Numbered from the stretch's first letter, positions 26,579-36,162 are shown. The stretch is DNA of 64,000 nt from GCA-2862585 sp965277895 (GCA_965277895.1 CBDIDR010000001.1:620001-684000); one strand, 5' to 3'. Program-made: numbers and translations. Notes: generated by a model from the letters alone, not told the origin.

Positions 26579-29500
26579 TTATGAAATAAGCTTTTGACAG
26601 GAGTCAATAGCTTCTTGAATGCTTTCAATATTTCTTAGTCTAAAAATGAGTTTTCCTTTCAACTCTTTCATCTCACAATGTTGATGATTGTGTTTTAGGT
26701 ATTCAAGTATTTTGCCAAATGTAGGAGATTGAAAATAGGGGCTATCTTGTGGAGGGAAATAGCCCGTCATATTAGTGTTTTTTAAGGATAAGCGTTGAAA
26801 ACCGATTTTCTTTGCTAACCATCTTAATTTAACGGATTTGATTAACTCATTTACCTCTATAGGAATTTGTCCGAATCGGTCTGAAAGTTTGGCTTCAAAT
26901 TCAACTAATTCCTCTTCAGTTTCAAAACCGCCTAGTTCATTGTACAGTTTGAGTCGTTCGCTTATACTGTTTACATAATTGTTTGGAATAAGGATTTCCA
27001 TATCGGTATCTAGTTGACAATCTTCAATGAAAGAATCTTCGTTCTTTTCGTCGGCATACAGTTCCTTAAACTCTTCCTCTTTTAGTTCAGAAATGGCCTC
27101 ATCGAGTATTTTTTGATACATCTCAAAGCCTATATCGCTAATAAATCCACTTTGCTCGGCTCCTAATAAATCACCAGCTCCTCTAATATCAAGGTCACGC
27201 ATAGAAATATTAAAACCACTACCTAATTCAGAAAATTGTTCCAAAGCATTGAGTCGCTTTCTAGCGTCTGCTGTTAAGGAATAGTTAGGCGGTGATATGA
27301 GGTAGCAGAATGATTTTTTGTTAGACCTCCCAACACGTCCACGCATTTGGTGGAGGTCGCTCAATCCAAAATTATTTGCATTATTAATTATGATAGTATT
27401 GGCGTTTGGTATATCCAGACCACTTTCAATAATTGTTGTTGAAACTAAAACATCAAATTCATTTTCCATAAATGAAACCATCAGTTTTTCTAAGTTCTTT
27501 CCATCCATTTGCCCGTGTCCTATACCAATCTTAGCATCAGGACAAAGGCGTTGAATTAGTCCAGCAACTTCTTTGATGTTTTCTATTCTGTTATGGACAA
27601 AATACACCTGCCCACCTCTAGAAATTTCATAACTAATAGCGTCTCTAATGGTTTCTTCATCAAAGGTACACGTTTCGGTTTCTACTGGATATCTATTTGG
27701 TGGTGGGGTATTTATTACGGATAAGTCTCTCGCCCCCATTAATGAGAACTGTAGAGTTCTTGGTATCGGTGTAGCTGTTAGTGTTAAGGTATCGACATTG
27801 GCTTTGAAGGTTTTCAATTTGTCCTTCACAGCAACGCCAAACTTTTGTTCTTCATCAATTATGAGTAGACCCAAATCATTAAAGGATACATCTTTACCAA
27901 CAATTCTATGTGTTCCAATTAGGATATCAACTTCGCCATCAGCTACTGCTTTTAGCGTTTCTCTTTGTTCTTTAGCAGTCCTAAATCGATTAATGTAATC
28001 GACCTTGCAAGGCAGTCCATTTAGTCTTTTATTAAAGGTTTTGGCGTGTTGCATAGCCAGTATGGTAGTCGGAACTAATACTGCAACTTGTTTGTTATCA
28101 GCTACTGCCTTAAAGGCTGCTCGTATGGCAATTTCAGTTTTTCCAAAGCCAACGTCACCACATATAAGTCTATCCATTGGCATACTATGTTCCATGTCTT
28201 TTTTCACATCCTGAGTTGCTTTGTATTGGTCAGGTGTGTCTTCAAACATAAACGAAGCCTCAAGCTCATGTTGTAAAAAGCTATCTGGGGAAAACTCATG
28301 TCCTTTTTGTTCCTTACGCTTAGCATATAACTGAATGAGGTCGTAAGCAATGGTTTTTACTCTACTTTTTGTTTTGGCTTTTGTCTTTTGCCAAGCCCCT
28401 GAACCCAGTTTATTTGTTTTGGGTTCAGCACCATCTTTACCACTGTATTTAGCTATTTTATGTAAGGAATGAATGCTGATAAATAAGGTGTCATTATCTT
28501 TGTATATCAGCTTTATTGCCTCTTGCTTCTTATTATTTATGTCAATAGTATGTAAACCGGCAAACTTTCCAATACCATGGTCAATATGAGTAACGTAATC
28601 ACCAGGTTGTAGACTATTAAGTTGCTGAAGAGTAATGGCATTATTGTTAGCAAAGCTTGTCTTTAAATGAAACTTATGATAACGCTCGAAAATCTGGTGG
28701 TCAGTATAAAAACAAATTTTTTGTTGGTGGTCGATAAACCCTTTGCTCAAACTTAGTAGAATAGGCGTAAAATGAACATCCTTCTCAAAATCTTGAATTA
28801 TACTATCGAATCTATTGATTTGTTCTTTACCTGAGCATAGAATAAAATTGTTGTAGCCCTTTTTATGAGAATCTTCTAAATCGTCTATCAATAAATCAAA
28901 TTGTTTATTAAAGACTGGTTGAGGTGAGGATCGGAATTCATAAGATTCATCCGCTTCAAAATAAAATTGATTACCAAATTCAACGACCCCAAAATTATGT
29001 AATTGTTTGATGAAGTTGTCACCATCCAAAAACAGTTTTTCAGGTTCAATGTGGCTGACAGTATTATCTTTTATAGTGTCGAAATGTGAAGTTGCTTTTT
29101 CATAAAAGTCGTTCAATTTTGCCCTTGTAGAGTCGACGTCAACTATCCAAACCTTTGAGTTCTTAGGTAGGAACTCTAAAATACTTTCTTGTGCTTTGTC
29201 ACTAAAAACAGGAAATCGAGGGACTATACTGACTTTTTTTTGTTTGTCTTTAGAACGTTGGGTATTAATGTCAAACGTTCTAATGCTTTCAACGTCTTCG
29301 TCAAAAAACTCAATTCTGTACGGTAGTTCATTAGAAAACGAAAAGATATCTACAATACCTCCTCTAATGGAATACTGTCCAGGCTCAATAACGAAATCGA
29401 CCAATTCAAAATGATATTCTTGTAGGCAATCGTTCAAGAACTCTATTGAAATACTGTCGTTAACTTGAATGTCAAGTGAATTATTTTTGAGCTGTTCTTG

Positions 29501-29899
29501 GCTAATTACCTTTTCGAAAATAGCCTCAGGATAACTTACAATAATGGGTAAGTTTCTATGATTTAGACTGTTTAAGACTTCAGTTCTTAGAAGAATATTA
29601 GCATTGTCTGTTTCTTCAAGCTGATAAGGTCTTCTATAGGAGCTTGGATAAAAGAGTGCTTTTTTTTGAAGTAAGGTCTCGAGGTCGTTGAGAAAATAAG
29701 CCGCTTCTTCTTTATCGTTTAAAATAAAAAACTGTGGACGCCTAATAGACTTTACACTTTGAGTGGCGATTAAGGCACTTTGAGCACCAACTAAATTTTT
29801 AATATGAAATTTTGCAGAGGGGTTTTCCTCGAAACATTTAGTTATTGAGTTAAAACACGGGTGGTTTTTATAGACGTCTTTTAGCTCTGATGATTTCAA
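26579..29899 (-). CDS. mfd: Transcription-repair coupling factor
   Basis: A 1106-residue protein with the full Mfd layout: N-terminal UvrB-like domains at about 1-350 (YPSSYRRPYQLEET, EPGQYSIRGGIVDIFSFSN), the RNA-polymerase-interacting CarD-like domain at about 435-510 (LQPGDYVTHIDHGIGKFAGL), RecG-like helicase domains (Walker A GDVGFGKTEIAIRAA, Walker B DEEQKFGV), and the C-terminal TRCF domain. It removes stalled RNA polymerase and recruits UvrA. Its start overlaps the fbp stop by 4 bases, so the two are co-transcribed. Confidence 0.96.
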   Translation of the reverse strand: MKSSELKDVYKNHPCFNSITKCFEENPSAKFHIKNLVGAQSALIATQSVKSIRRPQFFILNDKEEAAYFLNDLETLLQKKALFYPSSYRRPYQLEETDNANILLRTEVLNSLNHRNLPIIVSYPEAIFEKVISQEQLKNNSLDIQVNDSISIEFLNDCLQEYHFELVDFVIEPGQYSIRGGIVDIFSFSNELPYRIEFFDEDVESIRTFDINTQRSKDKQKKVSIVPRFPVFSDKAQESILEFLPKNSKVWIVDVDSTRAKLNDFYEKATSHFDTIKDNTVSHIEPEKLFLDGDNFIKQLHNFGVVEFGNQFYFEADESYEFRSSPQPVFNKQFDLLIDDLEDSHKKGYNNFILCSGKEQINRFDSIIQDFEKDVHFTPILLSLSKGFIDHQQKICFYTDHQIFERYHKFHLKTSFANNNAITLQQLNSLQPGDYVTHIDHGIGKFAGLHTIDINNKKQEAIKLIYKDNDTLFISIHSLHKIAKYSGKDGAEPKTNKLGSGAWQKTKAKTKSRVKTIAYDLIQLYAKRKEQKGHEFSPDSFLQHELEASFMFEDTPDQYKATQDVKKDMEHSMPMDRLICGDVGFGKTEIAIRAAFKAVADNKQVAVLVPTTILAMQHAKTFNKRLNGLPCKVDYINRFRTAKEQRETLKAVADGEVDILIGTHRIVGKDVSFNDLGLLIIDEEQKFGVAVKDKLKTFKANVDTLTLTATPIPRTLQFSLMGARDLSVINTPPPNRYPVETETCTFDEETIRDAISYEISRGGQVYFVHNRIENIKEVAGLIQRLCPDAKIGIGHGQMDGKNLEKLMVSFMENEFDVLVSTTIIESGLDIPNANTIIINNANNFGLSDLHQMRGRVGRSNKKSFCYLISPPNYSLTADARKRLNALEQFSELGSGFNISMRDLDIRGAGDLLGAEQSGFISDIGFEMYQKILDEAISELKEEEFKELYADEKNEDSFIEDCQLDTDMEILIPNNYVNSISERLKLYNELGGFETEEELVEFEAKLSDRFGQIPIEVNELIKSVKLRWLAKKIGFQRLSLKNTNMTGYFPPQDSPYFQSPTFGKILEYLKHNHQHCEMKELKGKLIFRLRNIESIQEAIDSCQKLIS

Positions 29900-30894
29900 T
29901 TATCCTGCATGAATTTTTCGGCTTTCTCAACCATTTCTGTTGAGCCAATAAAGAAGGGCACTCTTTGGTGCAAATCGTTTGCCTTGATGTCCATAATTCT
30001 CTTAAAGCCGTCTGAAGCTTTTCCGCCTGCCTCTTCAATAATCCACGCTAGTGGTGAGCATTCGTATAATAGTCTGAGTCTTCCTGTCGGAGCAGCATTA
30101 GTGTTGGGGTAAATGTATATTCCTCCCTTGAGCATATTTCTATGAAAATCGGCAACTAATGAGCCCATGAATCGAGCTGTATGTGTACGTTTACCATCTT
30201 TTGTTTCGTGGCAGAATTGAGCGTATTTTCTAACGCCTTCCGGCATGACTTTTTCGTTAGCCTCATTGATAGAAAAAATTTCTCCATTCAATGGTGTTTT
30301 TATATTTGGATGCGAGAGACAAAATTCTCCAATTGATGGATCAAGCGTAAATCCATTTACACCACTACCAGTGGTATATACCAACATTGTTGAAGAACCG
30401 TAGATAACATAACCAGCAGCTACTTGTTCTGTTCCTGCTACAAAAAATTCATCTTCAGTAACCTTAACGTTTGTTTCTTTTCTTTTTAGAACGGAAAATA
30501 TCGTTCCTACAGAAACATTAACATCTATGTTTGATGAGCCATCCAATGGGTCCATACAAACGAGGTATCTGCCTTTTTCGGCATTAGCGCCATCTAAAAC
30601 AATAATATCTTCGTTTTCTTCTGAGGCGATAGCGGCACATTGTCCGCCAGCGTTTAAGGAAGAAATAAAAGCATCATTAGCATAAATATCTAATTTTTTG
30701 ACAGGTTCACCTTGTACATTTTCATCGCCAATCTCACCTAGTATATCTACTAATCCTGCTTTGTTTATCTCTCTATTTACAATTTTGGCAGCTATTGAAA
30801 TGTCGTACAACAATCGTGTAAGATTTCCAGTCGCTTCGGGCTTTAGAATTTGTTGTTCAGTAATAAATTCTGCTAGTGTTGTGATTTTGCTCAT
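29896..30894 (-). CDS. fbp: Fructose-1,6-bisphosphatase, class I
   Basis: A 332-residue gluconeogenic enzyme. The metal and substrate motif DPLDGSSNIDVNVSVG is at about residues 115-130 and the phosphate-binding segment GGIYIYPNTNAAPTGRLRLL at about 255-274, followed by EEAGGKASDG. Length and motifs match the class I bacterial family. It is divergent from the acetyltransferase gene at 30976 and overlaps mfd by 4 bases. Confidence 0.96.
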   Translation of the reverse strand: MSKITTLAEFITEQQILKPEATGNLTRLLYDISIAAKIVNREINKAGLVDILGEIGDENVQGEPVKKLDIYANDAFISSLNAGGQCAAIASEENEDIIVLDGANAEKGRYLVCMDPLDGSSNIDVNVSVGTIFSVLKRKETNVKVTEDEFFVAGTEQVAAGYVIYGSSTMLVYTTGSGVNGFTLDPSIGEFCLSHPNIKTPLNGEIFSINEANEKVMPEGVRKYAQFCHETKDGKRTHTARFMGSLVADFHRNMLKGGIYIYPNTNAAPTGRLRLLYECSPLAWIIEEAGGKASDGFKRIMDIKANDLHQRVPFFIGSTEMVEKAEKFMQDN

Positions 30895-30975
30895 TTCAAC
30901 ATTAAATATTTAGCAAATATCGAATTTTTAAATAAATAACAGCGTTCAAAAATCATTAACTTTGCCTTCCACATT

Positions 30976-31449
30976 ATGGAAGTAGCAATTAGAAAAGGAG
31001 TCAAATCTGACCTGCCTGCGGTTTTAGACTTAATAAAGGAATTAGCAGACTTTGAAAGAGCACTTAACGAAGTTACAATTTCTTTAGAGGATTTGGAGCA
31101 AGATGGTTTTGGAAATCATCCTTATTATTGGTTTATTGTAGCAGAGCGAGATAGCGAAATTATTGGTTTGTCCTTTTACTTTATTAGGTATTCGACATGG
31201 AAAGGGCGTTTTCTGTTTTTAGAAGACTTTGTTGTGAAAGAGTCGTTTAGGAATAAAGGTATAGGGGCATTACTTTTTGAAGAGACTATTCGCATTGCTA
31301 AAGAATTAGATGTGAAGGGAATGACCTGGCAAGTATTGGATTGGAACAAAAATGCGATTCGATTTTATGAAAAGTACAATTCTGACATTAGTGCAGAATG
31401 GTATAATGGAAAACTAACCTATGAACAACTTAAACAGTTTACACTTTGA
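30976..31449 (+). CDS. GNAT acetyltransferase (diamine/thialysine acetyltransferase-like)
   Basis: A 157-residue single-domain GNAT protein. The acetyl-CoA binding segment VVKESFRNKGIGALLFEETI is at about 92-111, and WQVLDWNKNAIRFYEKYN at about 118-135. The YSTWKGRFLFLEDFVV stretch and the overall length resemble the spermidine/thialysine N-acetyltransferase branch, but the substrate is not established. A TAACTTTG element at 30957-30964 may be the -7 box, giving a very short leader. The stop overlaps the aspartate kinase start (TGATG). Confidence 0.85.
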   Translation: MEVAIRKGVKSDLPAVLDLIKELADFERALNEVTISLEDLEQDGFGNHPYYWFIVAERDSEIIGLSFYFIRYSTWKGRFLFLEDFVVKESFRNKGIGALLFEETIRIAKELDVKGMTWQVLDWNKNAIRFYEKYNSDISAEWYNGKLTYEQLKQFTL

Positions 31450-32690
31450 TGAAAGTATATAAATTTGGTGGGGCTTCAGTGAAAGATGCGAAAGGCATAA
31501 GAAACGTATATTCTATTCTAAAAGAAGACCTTAGTTCAGATAAAGTCATTGTTATCTCAGCAATGGGAAAAACAACCAATATGCTTGAAAGAGTAGTCAA
31601 TGACTACATAAATGGTCAATCCTCTTCGCTTGAGGAGGTTAAACGATATCATTACGACATCATTAAAGAACTTTTTCCTGAGAATCATTCCATTTTTGAC
31701 GAGGTGAATAATCTATTTGTTGAAATCGAATGGGCTATTGAGGATTCACCGACTTCAACTTACGATTATGAATATGACCAAATTGTTTCTGTCGGAGAGC
31801 TTTTATCTACTAAGATTGTAAGTGCTTTTCTTGAGCATCAGAACTTTACCAATACTTGGGTTGATGCCAGAGATATTATTAGAACAGACAATACTTATAG
31901 AAATGCCCGAATCGATTGGGAGTTAACCACAGATTTAATTCGTAAAGTCATTTCGCCACAAGGTGTATATATTACCCAGGGTTTTATTGGCTGTACCTCA
32001 GAGAATTTCACAACCACTTTAGGTCGTGAGGGGTCTGACTTTACAGCAGCCATACTGTCTTATGTTTTAGAAACAGAGGAAGTTGTTATTTGGAAAGATG
32101 TTGATGGGATGTTAAACGCTGACCCACGCTTTTTTGATGATGCTCAACTGCTTAATCAATTGTCATTTTCTGAGGCAATAGAGTTGGCTTATTTTGGAGC
32201 TAAAGTCATACACCCTAAAACAATTCAACCGCTAAAAGAAAAGAATATTCCTTTGCGAGTAAAGTCTTTTCTCAATCCAGCTAATGAAGGTACAATTATT
32301 TTTGAAGATGCGGAGATGCTGCCTTTTTTGCCATCATTTATTATTAAGGAAAATCAAATTTTAATATCCATTTCTGCAAAGGACTTATCCTTTATTGTTG
32401 AAGATCATTTGAGTCATATTTTCGCTTTGTTCTCTAAGCACGGACTAGGAATTAATGTCATGCAAAATTCGGCAGTTAGTTTTTCTGCTTGTACCGATAA
32501 TGATATCCAGAAAGTGCCAGCCTTAATAAATGAGCTGCAGTCAGAGTATTTAGTGAAATATAATGATGGTCTAACGCTTTGTACCATTAGGCATTACAGC
32601 GAGGACGATATTAAGAAGGTAACGGGCAACAAATCAATATTGTTAGAGCAGAAAAGTAGGCATACCGTCCAATTTGTGTTTTCCAGCTAG
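31449..32690 (+). CDS. Aspartate kinase (monofunctional)
   Basis: A 413-residue enzyme phosphorylating aspartate at the entry to the lysine, threonine and methionine pathways. The kinase domain begins with KFGGASV (residues 5-11; Ala replaces the common Thr) and includes TTTLGREGSDFTAAIL and WKDVDGMLNADPR. Two ACT regulatory domains occupy about 300-410. There is no homoserine dehydrogenase fusion. I chose the ATG at 31449, which overlaps the upstream TGA, over a TTG three bases earlier. Feedback control through the ACT domains is likely. Confidence 0.93.
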   Translation: MKVYKFGGASVKDAKGIRNVYSILKEDLSSDKVIVISAMGKTTNMLERVVNDYINGQSSSLEEVKRYHYDIIKELFPENHSIFDEVNNLFVEIEWAIEDSPTSTYDYEYDQIVSVGELLSTKIVSAFLEHQNFTNTWVDARDIIRTDNTYRNARIDWELTTDLIRKVISPQGVYITQGFIGCTSENFTTTLGREGSDFTAAILSYVLETEEVVIWKDVDGMLNADPRFFDDAQLLNQLSFSEAIELAYFGAKVIHPKTIQPLKEKNIPLRVKSFLNPANEGTIIFEDAEMLPFLPSFIIKENQILISISAKDLSFIVEDHLSHIFALFSKHGLGINVMQNSAVSFSACTDNDIQKVPALINELQSEYLVKYNDGLTLCTIRHYSEDDIKKVTGNKSILLEQKSRHTVQFVFSS

Positions 32691-32709
32691 CCTTTTTAAA
32701 ATGTCATAG

Positions 32710-32737
32710 TTTGTTTATGTTTTTTTAATTAGTTTTG
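32710..32737 (+). promoter_or_regulatory. Orphan promoter-like sequence
   Basis: TTTG at 32710-32713 and TAGTTTTG at 32730-32737, 16 bases apart, match the Bacteroidota consensus with a slightly short spacer. They point right into a start-like ATGAAAAAACTG at 32764 that encodes only 18 codons (MKKLFYFFCANF...) before a stop inside the convergent dehydrogenase gene. No full gene follows on the plus strand. It may be a remnant of a lost lipoprotein or secreted-protein gene. Confidence 0.4.
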
Positions 32738-32797
32738 CGACTTACAACCCTTAAAAACATATCATGAAAAAACTGTTCTACTTTTTTTGTGCTAATT

Positions 32798-33754
32798 TTA
32801 TTTTTTCAAGAAGCATTGATTTTTGATGATTTCTCTGATGATAAATTTACCTGTGCTAGTTTCAATTTGCTTTCTTTCGTCCAACCGGCAACATGAGGGG
32901 AGAGGATAACCTTCTTTGACCTTCTTTGACTGAATAAGTCGCTGAAAATCAACAGAGTTTTCTAGCTTTTCGAAGGATGTTTTTTCATCTTCCAAAACAT
33001 CTAAACAAGCCCCTAAAACCTTACCGTCTTGCATAGCATCTAAGAGGTCGACAGTTTTTACACATTGTCCTCTTGAGGTATTGATGAGGTAAAAGGGCTT
33101 CTTGAATCGCTGTATAAATTCATCATTGACCAAGTGATGGGTTTCGTCTGTTAGTGGGATGTGTAAGCTAAGGATATCGGCTTCATTAAATATAGTCTGC
33201 ATATCACTTTCAATAGCTTTTTCGGAATAGTTACTTTTGTATTTATCGTAAGCTAGTAGTTTAACTCCAAAGCCGCCTAGAACGTCAGCAAAGGCTGAGC
33301 CGTTGTGTCCATAGCCGATAATGCCCACGGTTTTTCCATTAAGTTCTATGCCTCTGTTTTCTTCTCTTTTCCAAAGTCCCTGTCTTACTTCAAGGTCGGC
33401 AGTATTAAGAGTATTGAACAGACTGAGCAGCATGCCCAAAGCATGTTCGGCAACGGCTTGTCGGTTTCCTTCTGGAGCATTTAAACAAGCAATACCTTTT
33501 GATGTGGCAAATTCTTCGTCAATATTTTCCATGCCTGAACCTGCTCTAGCTATAAAACGTAATTCTTGGCAAGCGTCTAAAAAAGGAGCGTCAATCTTAA
33601 ATCGTGAGCGAATAACTATGCCATAGGTGTCCGAACTGATGGCTTTTACTTCTTCTTTACTTAAGCCGTAGGCTTCAATACAGTGGAATCCTTCTTTTTC
33701 TAATTCTTCCCAAAGCATGGGATGAACGGTGTCAACAAAAAGAACTTTTTTCAT
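32798..33754 (-). CDS. D-2-hydroxyacid dehydrogenase (phosphoglycerate dehydrogenase-like), frameshifted near C-terminus
   Basis: A 318-residue NAD-dependent dehydrogenase, SerA-like. The nucleotide motif GIIGYGHNG is at 144-152, the catalytic Arg in NTSRGQ at 228, and the Glu in LDVLEDE at 255. The third catalytic residue, the His of the family's SPHVAG motif, is missing from the frame as read. The reason is visible: a 10-bp tandem duplication at 32911-32930 shifts the frame after IQSKK. Skipping one unit restores KKVILSPHVAGWTKES, which is canonical. In that frame the stop would be at 32808-32806. As read, the last 39 residues are out of frame and the protein is probably inactive, unless this is a sequence error. 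It overlaps mgtE by 4 bases. Confidence 0.85.
   Translation of the reverse strand: MKKVLFVDTVHPMLWEELEKEGFHCIEAYGLSKEEVKAISSDTYGIVIRSRFKIDAPFLDACQELRFIARAGSGMENIDEEFATSKGIACLNAPEGNRQAVAEHALGMLLSLFNTLNTADLEVRQGLWKREENRGIELNGKTVGIIGYGHNGSAFADVLGGFGVKLLAYDKYKSNYSEKAIESDMQTIFNEADILSLHIPLTDETHHLVNDEFIQRFKKPFYLINTSRGQCVKTVDLLDAMQDGKVLGACLDVLEDEKTSFEKLENSVDFQRLIQSKKVKEGYPLPSCCRLDERKQIETSTGKFIIREIIKNQCFLKK
32911..32930. repeat. 10-bp tandem duplication causing frameshift
   Basis: CTTCTTTGAC occurs twice in direct tandem. Inside the dehydrogenase gene the extra unit adds 10 bases and shifts the frame by one. One unit gives a canonical C-terminus. Such short tandem repeats can expand and contract by slippage. 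Confidence 0.95.
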
Positions 33755-35103
33755 ATGGATAATATAAGCTGACCAATAAGGAAATATATGAATAGTCCTA
33801 GAACGTCATTTACTGTGGTAATAAATGGACCAGTTGCTAGTGCAGGGTCAATCTTGTATTTATTAAGCGTTAGGGGAATAAATGTGCCGAAGAGTGCAGC
33901 AAAAATAATAACAGATAATAGTGCAATACTTACCGTTAAACTTAGGTCAAACCCATAGCCTAAGAGGTACGATGAACACAAAATAATGGTCGAGCAAATA
34001 ATACCATTTACTAGTGCCACTCCTAATTCTTTAATCAGTCGTTGAGAAATATTACCTAGTGAGGTAGTACCACCAGCTAAACTCTGTACAACGATAGCGG
34101 CGGATTGTACCCCTACATTTCCGCCCATTGCTGCAATTAGCGGAATGAAAAACGCCATTTCGTAATTCTTTTCGATGTCAAAAATGCCAATGACTTTTGC
34201 TCCGAACAGCCCGCCTACCATTCCTATTAGTAGCCAAGGCAATCGGGCTCTAGTAATTTCCCAAATGCTATCGCTTGACTCTACATCTTCTGATATACCA
34301 GATGCCATTTGATAATCTTTTTCGGCCTCTTCTTTCATCACGTCCATCACGTCATCACCAGTAATGCGACCTAAAAGCTGACCTTTATCATTAACTACTG
34401 GCAAAACAATAAGGTCATATTTGTTCATTGTATAGGCAACTTCTTCTTGACTTAAGGTGGCATCAACTTTAATGATGTCTTCTTTCATTATCTCAGAAAT
34501 TACGGCTTTGGAGTCAGTGAGTAAAAGCTTTTTAAGAGATAATGTTCCTAGTAGTATGTTGTTGTCATCTACTACATAAATAGTGTATACAAAGTCGAGA
34601 TCTTCGGCTTGTTTACGCATTTCTTTTACGCAACGCATTACTGACCAATTGCTATTGACTTTAATAAGTTCTTTTGCCATAAGTCCACCGGCAGTATCTT
34701 CATCGTAGTTTAATAAGTCTACAATGTCACTGGCGTGCTCTTGGTCTTCAATATGAGATAGTACTTCTTGCTTTTTGTTTTCAGGAAGTTCAGAAATGAT
34801 ATCAGCAGCGTCATCAGAATCAAGATTATCGACAAACTCTTCTGCAATTTCTTTTGGGGAATGTATTTTTAGTAATTCTTCACGAAGGTCATCTTCCAGT
34901 TCTACCAGTACATCTGCCGCAATTTCGTCCTCTAAAAGTTCAAAAAGGAAACTGGCATTTTCGAAGTCTAGTTGATCTAGAATTTCAGCAATATCGGCAG
35001 GGTGACAGTCTTCGATGAATGACAAAACAGACTTCGAATCTTTATTATCAATAAGGGCATTTAGCTCACTTAAATAGTCTTTTGTCAGGTCAAACTTCAT
35101 CAT
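33751..35103 (-). CDS. mgtE: Magnesium transporter MgtE
   Basis: A 450-residue protein with the MgtE layout: N-terminal superhelical sensor domain at about 1-130 (HPADIAEILDQLDFE, NLDSDDAADIISELPE), a CBS pair at about 135-255 (NYDEDTAGGLMAKELI, VLPVVNDKGQLLGRITGDDV), and five C-terminal membrane helices (WLLIGMVGGLFGAKVIGIFD, GGNVGVQSAAIVVQSLA). The cytoplasmic part senses Mg2+ and gates the pore. ATG at 35103 and at 35100 are both possible starts, each overlapping the ksgA stop. Confidence 0.95.
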   Translation of the reverse strand: MMKFDLTKDYLSELNALIDNKDSKSVLSFIEDCHPADIAEILDQLDFENASFLFELLEDEIAADVLVELEDDLREELLKIHSPKEIAEEFVDNLDSDDAADIISELPENKKQEVLSHIEDQEHASDIVDLLNYDEDTAGGLMAKELIKVNSNWSVMRCVKEMRKQAEDLDFVYTIYVVDDNNILLGTLSLKKLLLTDSKAVISEIMKEDIIKVDATLSQEEVAYTMNKYDLIVLPVVNDKGQLLGRITGDDVMDVMKEEAEKDYQMASGISEDVESSDSIWEITRARLPWLLIGMVGGLFGAKVIGIFDIEKNYEMAFFIPLIAAMGGNVGVQSAAIVVQSLAGGTTSLGNISQRLIKELGVALVNGIICSTIILCSSYLLGYGFDLSLTVSIALLSVIIFAALFGTFIPLTLNKYKIDPALATGPFITTVNDVLGLFIYFLIGQLILSI

Positions 35104-35864
35104 TCAAAGCAATCTGTTAGTTCAAAAAAATCTTCCACGCTAAGTTGCTCGGCTCTTAAATCAAGGAATTTTTTTGCTTTTATTTCGTCCACCAAGTTAA
35201 GACTTTTCAAAGCATTTCTCAAAGTCTTTCTTCTCATCGAGAAAGCTGTCTTTACTGTTCTGATGAATTTTTTTTCATCGCACGGAAGGTCTTCTCTTTC
35301 GTTTCTTCTGAGTCTAATGACGGCAGACTTCACTTTTGGAGGCGGGTCAAAGACGTCTTCATTGACCGTAAACAAGTACTCAATATCGTAATAGCATTGT
35401 AGTAAAACGCTAATTATTCCGTATGCTTTTTTGCCTGGAGGTGAGGCCACTCTCTCGGCAACTTCTTTTTGAAACATACCTATAATTTCTGAAATGGTGT
35501 TTTTATGGTCGACTGCTTTGAAAAGTATTTGAGAGGATATATTATAGGGGAAGTTGCCAATAATTCCGACTTTATCTTTAAATATTTCTTCGATGGGTAA
35601 TTGTAAAAAATCGCCTTCAATGATATGATTTTCCAGTTTTGGAAAGTGGTTTTTGAGGTAATGTACAGACTCTTTGTCTATCTCAATTACAAAAACTTCC
35701 GAATCAAGGTTTAATAGATATTTTGTGAGTACGCCCATACCTGGACCTACTTCCAATATAGAGTTATGGCGGCTTGTATCTAAGCTGTGAGCTATGTTTT
35801 GAGCAATTTCTAAGTCGGTCAGAAAGTGTTGTCCTAGGTGTTTTTTTGCTCTTACTTTACTCAT
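35100..35864 (-). CDS. rsmA: 16S rRNA dimethyladenosine transferase
   Basis: A 254-residue KsgA/RsmA enzyme that dimethylates two adjacent adenosines near the 3' end of 16S rRNA. The N-terminal LGQHFLTD, SAM motif ILEVGPGMGVLT (about residues 37-48) and catalytic NFPYNISSQILFK (about 100-112) are intact, as is the C-terminal helical part with FSMRRKTLRNALK. It lies within the serS-to-dehydrogenase minus-strand run, one base after the DUF4286 gene. Confidence 0.96.
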   Translation of the reverse strand: MSKVRAKKHLGQHFLTDLEIAQNIAHSLDTSRHNSILEVGPGMGVLTKYLLNLDSEVFVIEIDKESVHYLKNHFPKLENHIIEGDFLQLPIEEIFKDKVGIIGNFPYNISSQILFKAVDHKNTISEIIGMFQKEVAERVASPPGKKAYGIISVLLQCYYDIEYLFTVNEDVFDPPPKVKSAVIRLRRNEREDLPCDEKKFIRTVKTAFSMRRKTLRNALKSLNLVDEIKAKKFLDLRAEQLSVEDFFELTDCFE

Positions 35865-35865
35865 C

Positions 35866-36162
35866 TTATTCTATGATTTCTAACAAGGTTCGGAATGCCC
35901 CAAATTTCCCTTTGTATCTGTCTGTATGCTTTTGTTGTAGTGCTGGAGAATGTTTCTCTTGGTACTCATTGAGCTTTTCTAGGCTTTCACAATTGTATTG
36001 TATGGCGTAAGTAATTTCGTCGTCAACCAATAATTTGCAGATTTTGTGTTCAACAAAATAGCCTGTTGCCATCACTTCAGGAATATGAACATTTCTCATC
36101 CATTCTAACCAGTCGGTATGTATGCTAGGGTCTAAACTTACGGTTACGTTATATAGTATCAT
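35866..36162 (-). CDS. DUF4286 family protein
   Basis: A 98-residue protein beginning MILYNVTVSLDPSIHTDWLE and containing WMRNVHIPEVMATGYF and YAIQYNCESLEKLNEYQ. This pattern is that of DUF4286, a small ferredoxin-like-fold family widespread in Bacteroidota next to ksgA or TPR genes. Its function is unknown. It overlaps the upstream TPR gene by 4 bases and ends one base before the rsmA start. Confidence 0.8.
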   Translation of the reverse strand: MILYNVTVSLDPSIHTDWLEWMRNVHIPEVMATGYFVEHKICKLLVDDEITYAIQYNCESLEKLNEYQEKHSPALQQKHTDRYKGKFGAFRTLLEIIE

